Positions 23,658 to 32,661 are shown, numbered from the stretch's first letter. The stretch is 56,501 nucleotides of DNA from Gordonia sp. OPL2 (GCF_003797825.1 NZ_RKME01000031.1:1-56501); one strand, 5' to 3'. Program-made: numbers and translations. The notes: generated by a model not told the origin, from the sequence alone.

Positions 23658-24371
23658 TCAGTGTGTGTGGAATCCGATGCGTGCGGCCATGTCGGCGGCG
23701 ATGGCATCAGCGCGGATGAAGACCGTGGGCAGCGGTGGACTGATCCCGACCATCGACGCAGCCAAAGTGGTACCGGCGGCGATCGGGTCGGCGGGTAGCG
23801 ACCCGCTGCGTCCGCGGCTGACGGTGCCGACCGCGGCGCCGGCGGTGTTGGTGGCCAGCGCACCGGAATCGCCCCAGGCGACCCGGATCAGGGCGGTGAA
23901 GGTGGTGGCGGTGACCTCGATGACCGGTCCACACGACAGGCCGGTGACCCGGCCGGCTTTACACACCTGAGCACCCACCGCAGGCGGTGCGCTCACCGAC
24001 ACCGGCTGCGTGACCGTGGTTTCGCGACGCAGTCGCAGGGCGGCGTAGTCCAGCGTCATCATCGGTGAGGAGGCGACCAGATGCCCTGACGGGGTCATCT
24101 GCTCATCGAGGTAGGCCGGTGTGCCGGGACGTCCGGATGTGCAGTGCCGTGCAGTGGTGACGATCGAGTGACCGTCGGCGTCGGTGCCGGCCAAGCCCAG
24201 GGTGCAGCCGAACTCCGCACCCATCGGCAGATCCGAGACCCGCACCATCGTGGCCTCGGCCGGGGCAGCAGATGCGAACGGGGTGAACGCGAGTCCGCCG
24301 AGGCCGACCAGCAGCGCCAGCATCGTGACCAGAGCGCGCCGGCGCGGTGTGTGATCGGCGGTGAGGTTCAT
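23658..24371 (-). CDS. Secreted trypsin-like serine protease, 237 aa
   Basis: A signal peptide (RALVTMLALLVGLGGLAFTPFASAAPA) is followed by an S1-type protease with all three catalytic residues visible: His76 in TARHC, Asp108 in LDYAAL and Ser169 in GDSG. Disulfide-type Cys flank the His (GCTLG, ARHCT). It acts outside the membrane, possibly processing envelope or conjugation proteins. The ATG at 24371 directly precedes the signal peptide. Confidence 0.88.
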   Translation of the reverse strand: MNLTADHTPRRRALVTMLALLVGLGGLAFTPFASAAPAEATMVRVSDLPMGAEFGCTLGLAGTDADGHSIVTTARHCTSGRPGTPAYLDEQMTPSGHLVASSPMMTLDYAALRLRRETTVTQPVSVSAPPAVGAQVCKAGRVTGLSCGPVIEVTATTFTALIRVAWGDSGALATNTAGAAVGTVSRGRSGSLPADPIAAGTTLAASMVGISPPLPTVFIRADAIAADMAARIGFHTH

Positions 24372-24589
24372 GCGCTGCCCTGTTTCGCTGTGTGGGTGGT
24401 AGGGACTCGGTGGCTCCAGCCCGGTGCTCCTGGTTTGCCGGCCAGGGTGCGGTTGGGGGCCGTAGTTCCCGCGGGGCCAGGGGCCAGGGGCGGGAGCCAC
24501 CGAGTTTCCTCGTCTCCGTTGCTGAGTCGTTCACCGTTGGTTGGGGGCCAGACCAGTCTCGACACAAACCCGGAGGGGTCTAAGGGGTT

Positions 24590-24904
24590 CTAGGCCGACC
24601 AGGGGCTGATCGCGTACCAGCTGCCGCCCGCGGCGCGGTAGCAGGTGCCGAACGTCGGACCGAATTTCTTGGCGCCGTAGCCGGTCAGCCGGTTCGCTGT
24701 GGCGGCGCAGGCCCCGCTGTCACCGTGTGGGCCGATCGCGAAGGCGGGGTGGCCGTTGATGGCGCCGATCGGAGTGACCGCGGCCGAAGCAGGTGCCGCG
24801 GTGGCCAGTCCGATTCCGGTCGCGGCGGCGCTGGCGATCGCGAGGCTGGCGGCGACGCAGCGTACGCGTGATCGGGTGGGCGTGCGCGACATGGTGGTGG
24901 TCAT
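24590..24904 (-). CDS. Small secreted protein, 104 aa
   Basis: Signal peptide of about 42 residues (CVAASLAIASAAATGIGLATAAPASA) and a ~62-residue mature domain with two Cys (DSGACAAT and GTCYRA). ATG 24904 has AAGGAGAG. The role is unknown; it belongs to the secreted set of the conjugation block. A 185-bp gap downstream holds no gene. Confidence 0.8.
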   Translation of the reverse strand: MTTTMSRTPTRSRVRCVAASLAIASAAATGIGLATAAPASAAVTPIGAINGHPAFAIGPHGDSGACAATANRLTGYGAKKFGPTFGTCYRAAGGSWYAISPWSA

Positions 24905-24962
24905 CAGGTGTCTCTCCTTGCTCGGTGTGCTTTGTCGGTGTTCCCTGTGCGTCGTCGACGCG

Positions 24963-25718
24963 TCAGCAGGTGCGCTCAGCGGTGGTTTTCTCGGCGGCGG
25001 TGATGGGCAGCTGGTAGGTGGCGGCTACCTCGAGGTAGCGGGTGATGTAGTCACACCGGTAGGCCTGATTCGGTGGCAGCCATTCGCTGATCGGCTTAGA
25101 ACCCTTGGCGCTGTTACGTCCGCCGTCGACGGCGAGCAGGTTGGCGGGATCGTTGGCGAAGCGCACCCGCGTGGCCGCCGGCCACGCCGACGCGCCGGAA
25201 TGCCAGGCCTGCTCGAGCGGGAACACGTGGTCGATCTCCACATCGCCGCTCGTGGAGCCCTTGCGGAACTCGATCACCGCACCGGTGTACGGGTCCGGGT
25301 CCAGGACACCGGAGATCACGGTGCAGCCACGAGATTTTGGGTCGGTGACAACCTGTGTGAGTTGCTGGCGCAACACGTCGTTGCGGGTGTCACAACCGTT
25401 GTGCGACAACGGCGCAGTCGAGTCGTCAGTCCAGGCCGGCCCGAACACACAGGCCTTGTTCTTGCGGCACGACCGTTCATAGCCCGCCACCTCGGGCATC
25501 GTGTTCACGACACGTACGTCGCTCAGTAGACGTCGGGTGTGGTCGGTGGATGGCTGCGGGTCAGCTGGCTTGTGTGGTGTGTCGGCTGCTGCCGGCGAGA
25601 GGGCTGACAGGGACCGGCCGATCACATCGGTGGGGTGGTGTGGATCGATGAACCCGGTTGCCACGCCGATACCGAGGACGGCGCTGATGGCGATCGCTAG
25701 GCGGATCAGGCGGCGCAT
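24963..25718 (-). CDS. Secreted DUF1524-type HNH nuclease, 251 aa
   Basis: An N-terminal signal sequence or anchor (LIRLAIAISAVLGIGVATGF) precedes a Cys-containing linker and a DUF1524/HNH core. EIDHVFPLEQAW gives the DH pair (D163, H164), FANDPANLLAVDGGRNSAKG the central Asn, and the region ends ITRYLEVAATYQLP. Secreted members of this family cleave DNA outside the cell. In a conjugation operon this could clear or process extracellular DNA. The ATG overlaps the previous stop by one base (TGATG). Confidence 0.87.
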   Translation of the reverse strand: MRRLIRLAIAISAVLGIGVATGFIDPHHPTDVIGRSLSALSPAAADTPHKPADPQPSTDHTRRLLSDVRVVNTMPEVAGYERSCRKNKACVFGPAWTDDSTAPLSHNGCDTRNDVLRQQLTQVVTDPKSRGCTVISGVLDPDPYTGAVIEFRKGSTSGDVEIDHVFPLEQAWHSGASAWPAATRVRFANDPANLLAVDGGRNSAKGSKPISEWLPPNQAYRCDYITRYLEVAATYQLPITAAEKTTAERTC

Positions 25719-26524
25719 CAGTTAGCCGGGACCGGTTCGGTGGAAGCTGGTGGTGTGGTCGACTTCCGGTTGGTGAGCTTGCCGTCGACCTGTGTGCCGG
25801 CGGTGACGTGGACGGTCGTTTCCTCGGCGGTGGGGCCGGTTTCGCCGTTCGTGTCGGTGGCCACGACTCCGAGTTGGGTGAGGGTGTAGTCGCCTTCGGG
25901 CACGGCGAGCACGATCGGTTCTGTGCCGGTGATCAGATCAAAGGTGGTGCCGATCGGCAGTCGAAGGCTCGACGGTTGCGGCGTGGGGCTTGCTGAGGCT
26001 GATGGGCTATCGGCCGAAGATTCGGTGGCAGATGGGGTGGTCGACGTCGGGGTGGGCGATTCGCTGGGATCGGCCGTCGCGCGCGACGTTGTGGTGGTCG
26101 TATCGTTGACACGCTTGAACTGGATCACCGAGTTCTCGACCGGTGCGCCGTCCGCGGTGACGTGGCTGATGGTGAGTACACCGATCTTGTCGGTGGGCGC
26201 GGTGTCCGGGGTGCTCGGGGTGTCATCAGCGCGGGCCAGGCCGATGCCGGTGCCGACGATCAAGACGGCGAACACCATCACCACGATCGCCACAGCGAGT
26301 CGGGCGTGGAACACGCCGTTGCGGTGGTCGACCGCGGTGGTTTCGGATGTGCCGACGCCGAGTTCACCCGCGACGCTGATCGAGTTCGACCCGTCGCGTT
26401 CGGTCAGTGCTGAGACGTCGTAGTGCACGACATCGGGGACGTGGGTGGGGGGCATCAGCCTTACCTCCGCCGGATCGGTATGCAGACGCTCACGGCGGGA
26501 CAGCTGCAGACGGGTGTGTGTCAT
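25718..26524 (-). CDS. Membrane-anchored SpaA-like protein with VirB4-derived N-terminus, 268 aa
   Basis: Residues about 24-62 (THVPDVVHYDVSALTERDGS, then GELGVGTSET) copy the Walker A region of the VirB4 ATPase encoded at 34890-37469, where the same stretch reads GELGAGKSET. The P-loop Lys is Thr here, so nucleotide binding is expected to be lost. Residues 76-98 form one membrane segment. After a Ser/Thr/Pro-rich linker (TSTTPSATESSADSP), a C-terminal beta domain (LRLPIGTTFDLITG...VPEGDYTLTQLGV) resembles SpaA-type prealbumin pilin domains. ATG 26524 has AGAAAGG. It is a chimera made by partial gene duplication. Confidence 0.82.
   Translation of the reverse strand: MTHTRLQLSRRERLHTDPAEVRLMPPTHVPDVVHYDVSALTERDGSNSISVAGELGVGTSETTAVDHRNGVFHARLAVAIVVMVFAVLIVGTGIGLARADDTPSTPDTAPTDKIGVLTISHVTADGAPVENSVIQFKRVNDTTTTTSRATADPSESPTPTSTTPSATESSADSPSASASPTPQPSSLRLPIGTTFDLITGTEPIVLAVPEGDYTLTQLGVVATDTNGETGPTAEETTVHVTAGTQVDGKLTNRKSTTPPASTEPVPAN
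26339..26450 (-). repeat. VirB4-derived duplicated segment (acceptor copy)
   Basis: About 112 bp that align without gaps and in the same reading frame to 35979-36090, with about 14 differences (near 87% identity by eye). It contains the Walker A codons of virB4 in altered form. Confidence 0.85.
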
Positions 26525-26544
26525 CGCACGACCTTTCTGAGTGA

Positions 26545-26766
26545 TCAGATGGTGTTGGCGGCGGCCGGGGCGGTGTGGGTGTAGGCCTCGGCCGCTGTGA
26601 GGATGAGGTGTTCGTTGGCGGGATCGTCGAGATCGATACCGCTGGTGGCGAGTTCGCATGCCAGGCCGGCCAGGTCAATCTCGTCGTCGGGCCTGAGGTC
26701 GAGAATGTCGGCGACCACGAGTTCTGCCGACAGACATTGCCCGGGGTGGTGCGGGTGGGTGGTCAT
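26545..26766 (-). CDS. Small acidic protein, 73 aa
   Basis: Soluble, acidic protein (DILDLRPDDEIDLAGLACELATSGIDLDDPANEHL) of unknown role. The ATG at 26766 overlaps the stop of the cutinase-like gene (ATGA), so it is translated after it. Confidence 0.72.
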   Translation of the reverse strand: MTTHPHHPGQCLSAELVVADILDLRPDDEIDLAGLACELATSGIDLDDPANEHLILTAAEAYTHTAPAAANTI

Positions 26767-28787
26767 ACGCTGGTCCCTCCGATGACGGTGGCGATGCGTT
26801 GGTTGATCCAGTCGGCAAGCCATTGGGTGGCGCTGCGGCCGTGTTGGTCGACGGTGAGCTTGCCGTAGCTGACGTGGGACTGAGAGCCGAAGAACGCTGC
26901 GGCGTCGAGCCCTTGAGAGACCAGCTTCATCAGGTCGCCGGTGTTGCTGGAGGAAGCCAGCTCGGTCAGCGAGCCGGCGAGGCCGGCGAGGTTCTTGTTC
27001 TGGCCGGCCTGGATCATCGACGCTGCCTGCGAGGACACCTGGGTCGACTGGCCCAGCAGCTGCGGGTCGGTCTTGGCTGCGGTGCCGGTGAGCATGCCGG
27101 TCGCGACCGAGGCGATGTCGAGCCCGACGGGGATGAGTCCGGCCAGCGCGGTCGGGTTCTTGAGTGCGGCCCAGGCGACTTCCTGTGCTTGGCCGATGTC
27201 GTTGGCCAAGCGGACGATGTCGACGTTGCCGATGATCGAGAGCACCATCGCCGCGATCTGGGTGTAGCCCTGCGGGTCCGGGATCATCGCCAGGACCTGC
27301 GAGGCGGCTTTGAAATCGATCTGTGCGGCCATAGCCACCAGCGGCCGGAACAGGTTGTTGAGCTCACCGGCGATGCGGTGACTTCCGTCGATGTCGGCGG
27401 CGGCGATCCGTGCGGGCAGGGCTTGCAGGTTGGCGATGATCTTGGGCAGGTTGGCCGCCATTCCGCCGACCCCGCTGGCGACGTTGGTGAGCTGGTCGAC
27501 AAGGACCTGGGGCTGCAGCACCGAGAGCACATTGCTGGCCGTGGTCAGCGTGTCAGCAGGGGTCGCCGCTACAGGGGCAATCTGGTCGGACAGGCCTTTG
27601 GCCGTGGAGGTCAGTTGCTGGGCCTGCGGGGTATTCGCCGGAAGCGATGAGGTACTGAGCTGGCCGGCGGTCTGAGCGAGCTGTCGTGCGGTGCCCACTG
27701 CTTGGGAGAGATCAGCCTTGTTGACCGCGCCAAGCACGGTGGACGCTGCGTGCTCGGGTGAATCTCCCGGTGCCGAGCCGAGTCGTTTGGCCAGTCCAGG
27801 ATCGCCCGCGACCGAGTCGGCGATGTCAATGAGCGGAGAAAGAGCATCAACCAGAGACGACGCCGTCTGGGCGAGTTGGCTGGGGTTGACCGAACCGTTG
27901 GTCGGAGTGGCCGCGCTGGTGAGGTCGGCATGGGTGGCACTGACACTGCCTAGAGCTTCCGGATCGAGATTGCTGGTTAGCGAGGTAGCCAGTTCGTCGG
28001 CGCCACCAGGACCGCTCGTGGCCGAGTCGGTGGTGGGACCGGTGGGGGTGGCCCCGCTCTGGCTGAGGATGGTGCCGAGACTGGCAAGCAGGCCATCGCG
28101 TTTGGCGTCAACGCCGCAGTAGAGGTCTGCGCTGCGGCCGGGACCGGCGGGGGCGCAGATGGTAGCCACCTTGCCGGACAGTGAGCCCATCCCCTGTTGG
28201 CGGGGCCCGGCGATGCCGGTGGTGCCCGCCGGTTGCGGTCCCACGCCGACCTCCCCGGGACTACCTCGCTTGGGGTCGGCAAGCAGAGCTACGGCCAGGA
28301 CCTGCCCAGGGGCGATGGGGCCCTTGCCGTTGCCGATGTTGCTGGCCACGTCGCCGGCGACGTCAGCCCCCTGAGAAAAGCCGCCGAATGCGACCTTGAT
28401 CGCCCGGCAGGCGGCCACGATCTTTGACAGTTGCGTGTTGAGTGCGCGCACACCGTTGGCCTTCGACGCACCATAAGTCGCTTGGCGGAACGCGTCGGCC
28501 GTGTAGGGGGTGTAGATGATTTGTACTGCCGCACCATATTTCGCAGAGATGGGGTCGGTGATTTGCTTGAGCATCCCGGTGGCTTGGTGCGGACTGGCGG
28601 TGGGCGTGGTTTCCCAGGTGCCCGGCACCATCACCACTGCCACCTTCGGGCAGCTCGGCGCCGCCGAGGAGGCCGCGGGCGTAAGGAATGTCGCGAACAC
28701 GGCGATGATGAGGCTGATGCACGCGGTAGGAACGCCCACTGCTGTCGACCGGTTGAGCCGGCGCCGTGACGCATTCGCGACGTTCAT
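26763..28787 (-). CDS. Secreted cutinase-family hydrolase with large insertion, 674 aa
   Basis: A signal peptide (about 17-43, ending AASSAAP) leads into a cutinase fold: PSCPKVAVVMVPGTW, nucleophile Ser138 in GGFSQGAD, and the paired-Cys segment with Asp221 (ICAPAGPGRSADLYC). In normal cutinases the catalytic His follows within ~15-20 residues in an H-L-x-Y motif; here an H-V-S-Y motif appears only at residue 638, 37 residues from the C-terminus. The ~410 residues between are Ala/Ser/Leu-rich helices (repeated QLTSTA, LVDQLTN-type units). The family cleaves ester bonds of lipids and polyesters. In this operon it may act on the mycolic-acid outer layer. ATG 28787 follows GGAGGGG. Confidence 0.85.
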   Translation of the reverse strand: MNVANASRRRLNRSTAVGVPTACISLIIAVFATFLTPAASSAAPSCPKVAVVMVPGTWETTPTASPHQATGMLKQITDPISAKYGAAVQIIYTPYTADAFRQATYGASKANGVRALNTQLSKIVAACRAIKVAFGGFSQGADVAGDVASNIGNGKGPIAPGQVLAVALLADPKRGSPGEVGVGPQPAGTTGIAGPRQQGMGSLSGKVATICAPAGPGRSADLYCGVDAKRDGLLASLGTILSQSGATPTGPTTDSATSGPGGADELATSLTSNLDPEALGSVSATHADLTSAATPTNGSVNPSQLAQTASSLVDALSPLIDIADSVAGDPGLAKRLGSAPGDSPEHAASTVLGAVNKADLSQAVGTARQLAQTAGQLSTSSLPANTPQAQQLTSTAKGLSDQIAPVAATPADTLTTASNVLSVLQPQVLVDQLTNVASGVGGMAANLPKIIANLQALPARIAAADIDGSHRIAGELNNLFRPLVAMAAQIDFKAASQVLAMIPDPQGYTQIAAMVLSIIGNVDIVRLANDIGQAQEVAWAALKNPTALAGLIPVGLDIASVATGMLTGTAAKTDPQLLGQSTQVSSQAASMIQAGQNKNLAGLAGSLTELASSSNTGDLMKLVSQGLDAAAFFGSQSHVSYGKLTVDQHGRSATQWLADWINQRIATVIGGTSV

Positions 28788-28939
28788 CTTCGCTGTCCCC
28801 TCCGCAGTTCCAGAACATATAAGCCACTTATCTACAACGAATATATGCACTATAGTACTACGGCGCTCCCCCGCCCGACGTGTGGTTTAGCTGGTTACGG
28901 GCGTGTCACAGGCTGCGCGGCGACCGGTGTTCCTGCGCG

Positions 28940-30301
28940 TTATGCAGGCGAAGTGAAAGATGTCAGAAGTCCGCGCATCCCCTCGGGGACGGTGTGGGAG
29001 GAAGCCACCACCGGGTAGTGCAGCTCAGGGAGTGCGTCTGGTCGCGGATGGGTCTCAAATCCCGTCGTTGCCGCGGTCTGAAGTGTCACAACGTAGCCAA
29101 TGGGATTGGGCTCGACCGACCACCGCGGCGCGGACCGATCCGGCTCGTCGAGGGGGTCGTAACCGAAGCGCTCAACACGTTGTGCGTGGGAATGCCGGGC
29201 GGCTGCTCTGTTGAGCGTCTCCCACGTGGTGTCCCTGGCGGAGTAGATGCTGTAGCCGGCGGCCACGGCACCGGCGGCGGCGAGTGCGAGCCAGACCGGG
29301 CCCAGCAGAGCCGTGAGGACAAGTCCCGCCAGAGCGATCACCACCGCAGCATCACGCAAATATCGCAGCAATGTATGCCGACGTGTGCGGGGCATCCAGA
29401 TGCCGGTGGCGTGCGCGGTGCGTTCCTCGGCGGTGATGGTGTCGAGGAGTTCTTGCCAGTGCTGATGCCAGCGTTCGTCGATGTCGGCGATCCAGGTGGT
29501 GATGGTGTAGGCGCGTGTGACCCAGTGGGTGAAGAACTGCCCGTCGCTGGTTTGCCGCCAGATCGCGAACGCCTGGCGGTCGTGTTTGAGCGAGTCGTGG
29601 GCGTAGTCCTGGGCTAGTTGGCGTTGCTGGTGCCAGTGCGCGAGCTGCGCATCGAGATGCTGCGCTGTCGGCGCATCGTTGGTGGTGGTGGCCTCGCGTA
29701 GTTGGCGGGACAGATCGTCGATGTGGCGACCGTACTGCTCGTAGTCGACGTCGAGACGTTGCTGCTCGCGGCGATAGAGCCAGATGTCCTCGGCCATGGT
29801 CATGTAGTCGTAGTCCGTGGCGGGCTCCACAGTCGAGGCGGCGGGCGCGGCCTGCGGTTCGTCGAGGTCGGCCTTCGCGTGCGGTGTGGTGAGGTGGGTG
29901 ACGGCGCGCAGCGCATTGGGTAGGTCGGTGTCGGTGCGTAGCAGTGTTGTGGTGGCGTTGGCCGGTGCGGGGTATTGGGCAGTGTCGGGCGACAGTTCGC
30001 TGCGTTCGTAGTCGCCCAGGGGCATGACTGTGGTGACGATGTCGTCGAGGGTGGTGGCGAGGTCGCCGCAGCGGGGGCACTCGGCGGGGAATCGTTGATC
30101 GCGCAGGATCGCCCAGTGCTGGTCGCACAGCAGGTAGTCGACATTGGTGCGGGCACAGCAGTCCCGCACGGTGACGCCGTAGTTCACGGTGCGTGGTTGG
30201 GCGATGGAGTACAGAGCGCACCAGTCGCAGGTCAGTTCGGTGTCCTCGCTCATCGCCGATGCCTCTCGTGTGTGGTCATGGTCGTTGTCGTCGGCGGTCA
30301 T
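28940..30301 (-). CDS. Membrane protein with zinc-ribbon N-terminus, 453 aa
   Basis: The N-terminal 80 residues hold CDWC (25-28), DCC (48-49), C-DQH (59-62) and CPRC (74-77), a zinc-binding arrangement. A coiled-coil region follows (DYEQYGRHIDDLSRQLREA), then two membrane helices around 325-360 (VVIALAGLVLTALLGPVWLALAAAGAVAAG) and a cytoplasmic tail. It overlaps the VirB8-like stop by four bases at ATG 30301; an ATG at 30253 with GAGGC upstream is the alternative start. It is probably a T4SS-associated membrane component. Family unknown. Confidence 0.75.
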   Translation of the reverse strand: MTADDNDHDHTREASAMSEDTELTCDWCALYSIAQPRTVNYGVTVRDCCARTNVDYLLCDQHWAILRDQRFPAECPRCGDLATTLDDIVTTVMPLGDYERSELSPDTAQYPAPANATTTLLRTDTDLPNALRAVTHLTTPHAKADLDEPQAAPAASTVEPATDYDYMTMAEDIWLYRREQQRLDVDYEQYGRHIDDLSRQLREATTTNDAPTAQHLDAQLAHWHQQRQLAQDYAHDSLKHDRQAFAIWRQTSDGQFFTHWVTRAYTITTWIADIDERWHQHWQELLDTITAEERTAHATGIWMPRTRRHTLLRYLRDAAVVIALAGLVLTALLGPVWLALAAAGAVAAGYSIYSARDTTWETLNRAAARHSHAQRVERFGYDPLDEPDRSAPRWSVEPNPIGYVVTLQTAATTGFETHPRPDALPELHYPVVASSHTVPEGMRGLLTSFTSPA

Positions 30302-30927
30302 TGCTGGACTGAGAGTCTAGTGATGTGCCAGGCGCCGGTGGCGTCTTTGGTGACGGTGGTGTACGCCGCGAACGGGGTCGGTGGGCGCCCGGCAGGTCGT
30401 CCGTCGGAATCGGTGACTTGGTGTGTGACGGTGACGATCCGCGACACCGCGGTCGGTGTGTCGGGGTTGTCGTTGCCGCCGGGGATCGCCACGGTGGCTT
30501 TCACAGTGGCGCGTGCCTGTGCCCACTGGCGCCATTGGGCTCCGGTGACCGGGGCCAGGGAAACGAATCCGGCGTCGATGCCGGCAGGGCCGAGCAACGG
30601 TTCGGCGCGGCGGGCGGCGGCGAGTTGTGTGGCGTCCTCGCTGGGCCGGTAGGTGAACAGCGTTTCGAGTCCGGCCTGCATGACCGCGATCGGGTCGGCC
30701 GGGTCGATATCGGTGAACGGTTCGGCGAACCGTGGTGGGGCCGAGTCGGTGCCGCCGGCATCAGCATGCGCGTCGTGCCCTGGGGCGATGGTGACCGGTG
30801 AGGTCGAGGTCGGTGATGATGTGTCCGCAGATGGGTGTTCGGTGAAGGCACCGCCCAGTGCGAGTACAGCGGCGATCAGCGCGGCTACAGCGACGAAGGT
30901 GGCGGCGATGGCCAGTGGTCGTTTCAT
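30298..30927 (-). CDS. VirB8-like (NTF2-fold) T4SS protein, 209 aa
   Basis: One N-terminal membrane helix (residues 5-27), a Ser/Thr/Pro linker and a ~140-residue domain with helix-helix (AVMQAGLETLFTYRP, QLAAARRAEPLLG) followed by strands (ATVKATVAIPGG, RIVTVTHQVTD) and a final strand (AWHITRLSVQQ). This is the VirB8/TcpC-type NTF2 fold used as the periplasm-side scaffold of T4SS. Location between the cell wall hydrolase and the zinc-ribbon membrane protein fits. ATG 30927 has only a weak GGGGG site. Confidence 0.7.
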   Translation of the reverse strand: MKRPLAIAATFVAVAALIAAVLALGGAFTEHPSADTSSPTSTSPVTIAPGHDAHADAGGTDSAPPRFAEPFTDIDPADPIAVMQAGLETLFTYRPSEDATQLAAARRAEPLLGPAGIDAGFVSLAPVTGAQWRQWAQARATVKATVAIPGGNDNPDTPTAVSRIVTVTHQVTDSDGRPAGRPPTPFAAYTTVTKDATGAWHITRLSVQQ

Positions 30928-30966
30928 ATGGAAGGGCCCCCAAGGCTTTCGGTTGTGTTGTGCGGG

Positions 30967-32649
30967 TCAGTGGTAGCGGCGGAAAGTGATCGGTTGGGAG
31001 AAGCCGTTGTGGATGTCGTCGATGCGAACCTTGGCGCCGGATTCGGGGGCGTTGACCATCTTCCCGCCACCCATGTAGATCCCGACGTGTGTGGCGCTGC
31101 CTTGTCCTCCGAAGAAGACCAGATCCCCCGGTTCGGCGTGGGCTTCATCAGGCACCGCGATGCCCGCTGCCGACTGTGTCTGGGAGACGTCGGGGATGAC
31201 TTTTCCGGTGGCTTTGTGGACCGCGTATTGAGAGAGGCCTGAGCAATCCCAGCCGGGGATGGCGTAGTCCTGGTGGGCGTCTCCAGCTCCGCCGTCATCA
31301 CTGATGCCTTTAGTCGGGCCGTTGAGGTCGCCACCGCCCCAGGAGTAACGGATACCCATCTGGGACGCGGCGGCGGCGACAATGTTCGGTCCGGCAGGCC
31401 CCCCGGGGCGAAATCCCGGGATGTCGGCGCTGCCGGGCACAGGTGCTTGCGGGAGGCATGCTGCGCCGCCGGGCGCGGCGACGTCGCCGCCGGGAGGAGC
31501 GGTGCCGCTGGGGTTGGTGCCGGTAGTGGCCCACGCGGCGGGATTGATAGCGTGGCCGCCGTCGAAGTCGCGGTGACCGCCGTCCCACACTTCGAAATGC
31601 AAGTGCGCACCAGTGGATTGGCCGTTGCTGCCGACCTTGCCGATGAGTTGTCCGGCGGTGACTTTCTGGCCCTTCTTGACCAGGACGCCATCGGGATACA
31701 TGTGGCCGTAGACGGTGGCGAACAGCTTGCCGTCGATCTGATGGTTGATGACGATCCACTGCCCGAAGCCACTAGCGGGTCCGGCGTCGACGACCGTGCC
31801 GTCGGCGACGGAGTAGAACGGCGTATTGGTGGGAGCGGCCAGGTCGATCCCATCGTGCTGCGCGCCGTCGCGCGGCCCGAAAGGCGAAGACACCTGGTAG
31901 GTACCGTCTTTCATCGGTTTGACCTGCGTGCCCGGCGATGCGCTCTGTTGCGGCACCGTCGCAGCGGCGTCGCTACCGACGCTCTCGACATAATCGGTGA
32001 CCTGCGAGCTGTCGGAGAGCGAGGCCACGATCTTGCTCGCCGATCCCATGAATTCCTGATAGGCAGCGGCGCCGGTGGCGTTGCGCTGCACTGTGGTGGC
32101 CGCTTGGGCGGGGTCCATGTTCTCCCACCCGGGCACCTTGATCAGGGCGTTGAGGAACCGGTCGGTGGCGATCGCCGGGTTCATCAACTCTTGGGCGGTG
32201 CCCCATCCGTACTGGGGTTGCTGCTGCAAGAAGCCGACCGAGCCGCCATCGAAGCCAACGCCATCGTTGGGCAGCGACATCGATTCGGGCACTGCTGGAT
32301 TCGATAGGTTCCGCAGTCCGGATTCGTCTTGCCCGACCGCGATGACGATGATGGCTGCTTTCGCCGGCAGTTTCCGGGAAGCGACCCTGCCGACCGCGGT
32401 CGCGGCGATCCGTGTCTGCTGCGGGTTTAGGCCGGCGATCTGGGCCCCGCCGGGAGCCAGCTCGAGTGTCGGGATCGGTCCACACGCTCCGTTGCTGCCG
32501 CTGAGCATCATCACCAGCATCAGCGGCGGTAACAGGAACACGACCGGTACGACGGCAAGCAGTATCAGCCACCATCGGCGCTTGCCAGGGGCGGCGGCGG
32601 GGGCGGGTTTTCGTGCTGGCGTGGGCGGTGCAGGCACAGTGACTGTCAC
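30967..32649 (-). CDS. Three-domain peptidoglycan hydrolase of the T4SS (VirB1-like)
   Basis: 560 aa. One membrane helix (about 26-49) is followed by a lysozyme-like transglycosylase domain (75-215, with QDESGL around E109), an M23 (LytM) endopeptidase (about 243-380; metal ligands H265 and D269 in QHDGID, H349/H351 in AHLHFEVW) and an NlpC/P60 peptidase (about 425-560; Cys469 in WDCSGL, His521 in THVGIY). It opens the peptidoglycan for the conjugation channel. GTG 32649 with GAGG upstream starts 12 bp after the VirB6 stop. The combination of three hydrolase activities in one membrane protein is notable. Confidence 0.93.
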   Translation of the reverse strand: MTVTVPAPPTPARKPAPAAAPGKRRWWLILLAVVPVVFLLPPLMLVMMLSGSNGACGPIPTLELAPGGAQIAGLNPQQTRIAATAVGRVASRKLPAKAAIIVIAVGQDESGLRNLSNPAVPESMSLPNDGVGFDGGSVGFLQQQPQYGWGTAQELMNPAIATDRFLNALIKVPGWENMDPAQAATTVQRNATGAAAYQEFMGSASKIVASLSDSSQVTDYVESVGSDAAATVPQQSASPGTQVKPMKDGTYQVSSPFGPRDGAQHDGIDLAAPTNTPFYSVADGTVVDAGPASGFGQWIVINHQIDGKLFATVYGHMYPDGVLVKKGQKVTAGQLIGKVGSNGQSTGAHLHFEVWDGGHRDFDGGHAINPAAWATTGTNPSGTAPPGGDVAAPGGAACLPQAPVPGSADIPGFRPGGPAGPNIVAAAASQMGIRYSWGGGDLNGPTKGISDDGGAGDAHQDYAIPGWDCSGLSQYAVHKATGKVIPDVSQTQSAAGIAVPDEAHAEPGDLVFFGGQGSATHVGIYMGGGKMVNAPESGAKVRIDDIHNGFSQPITFRRYH

Positions 32650-32661
32650 GGCCAGCCTCGC

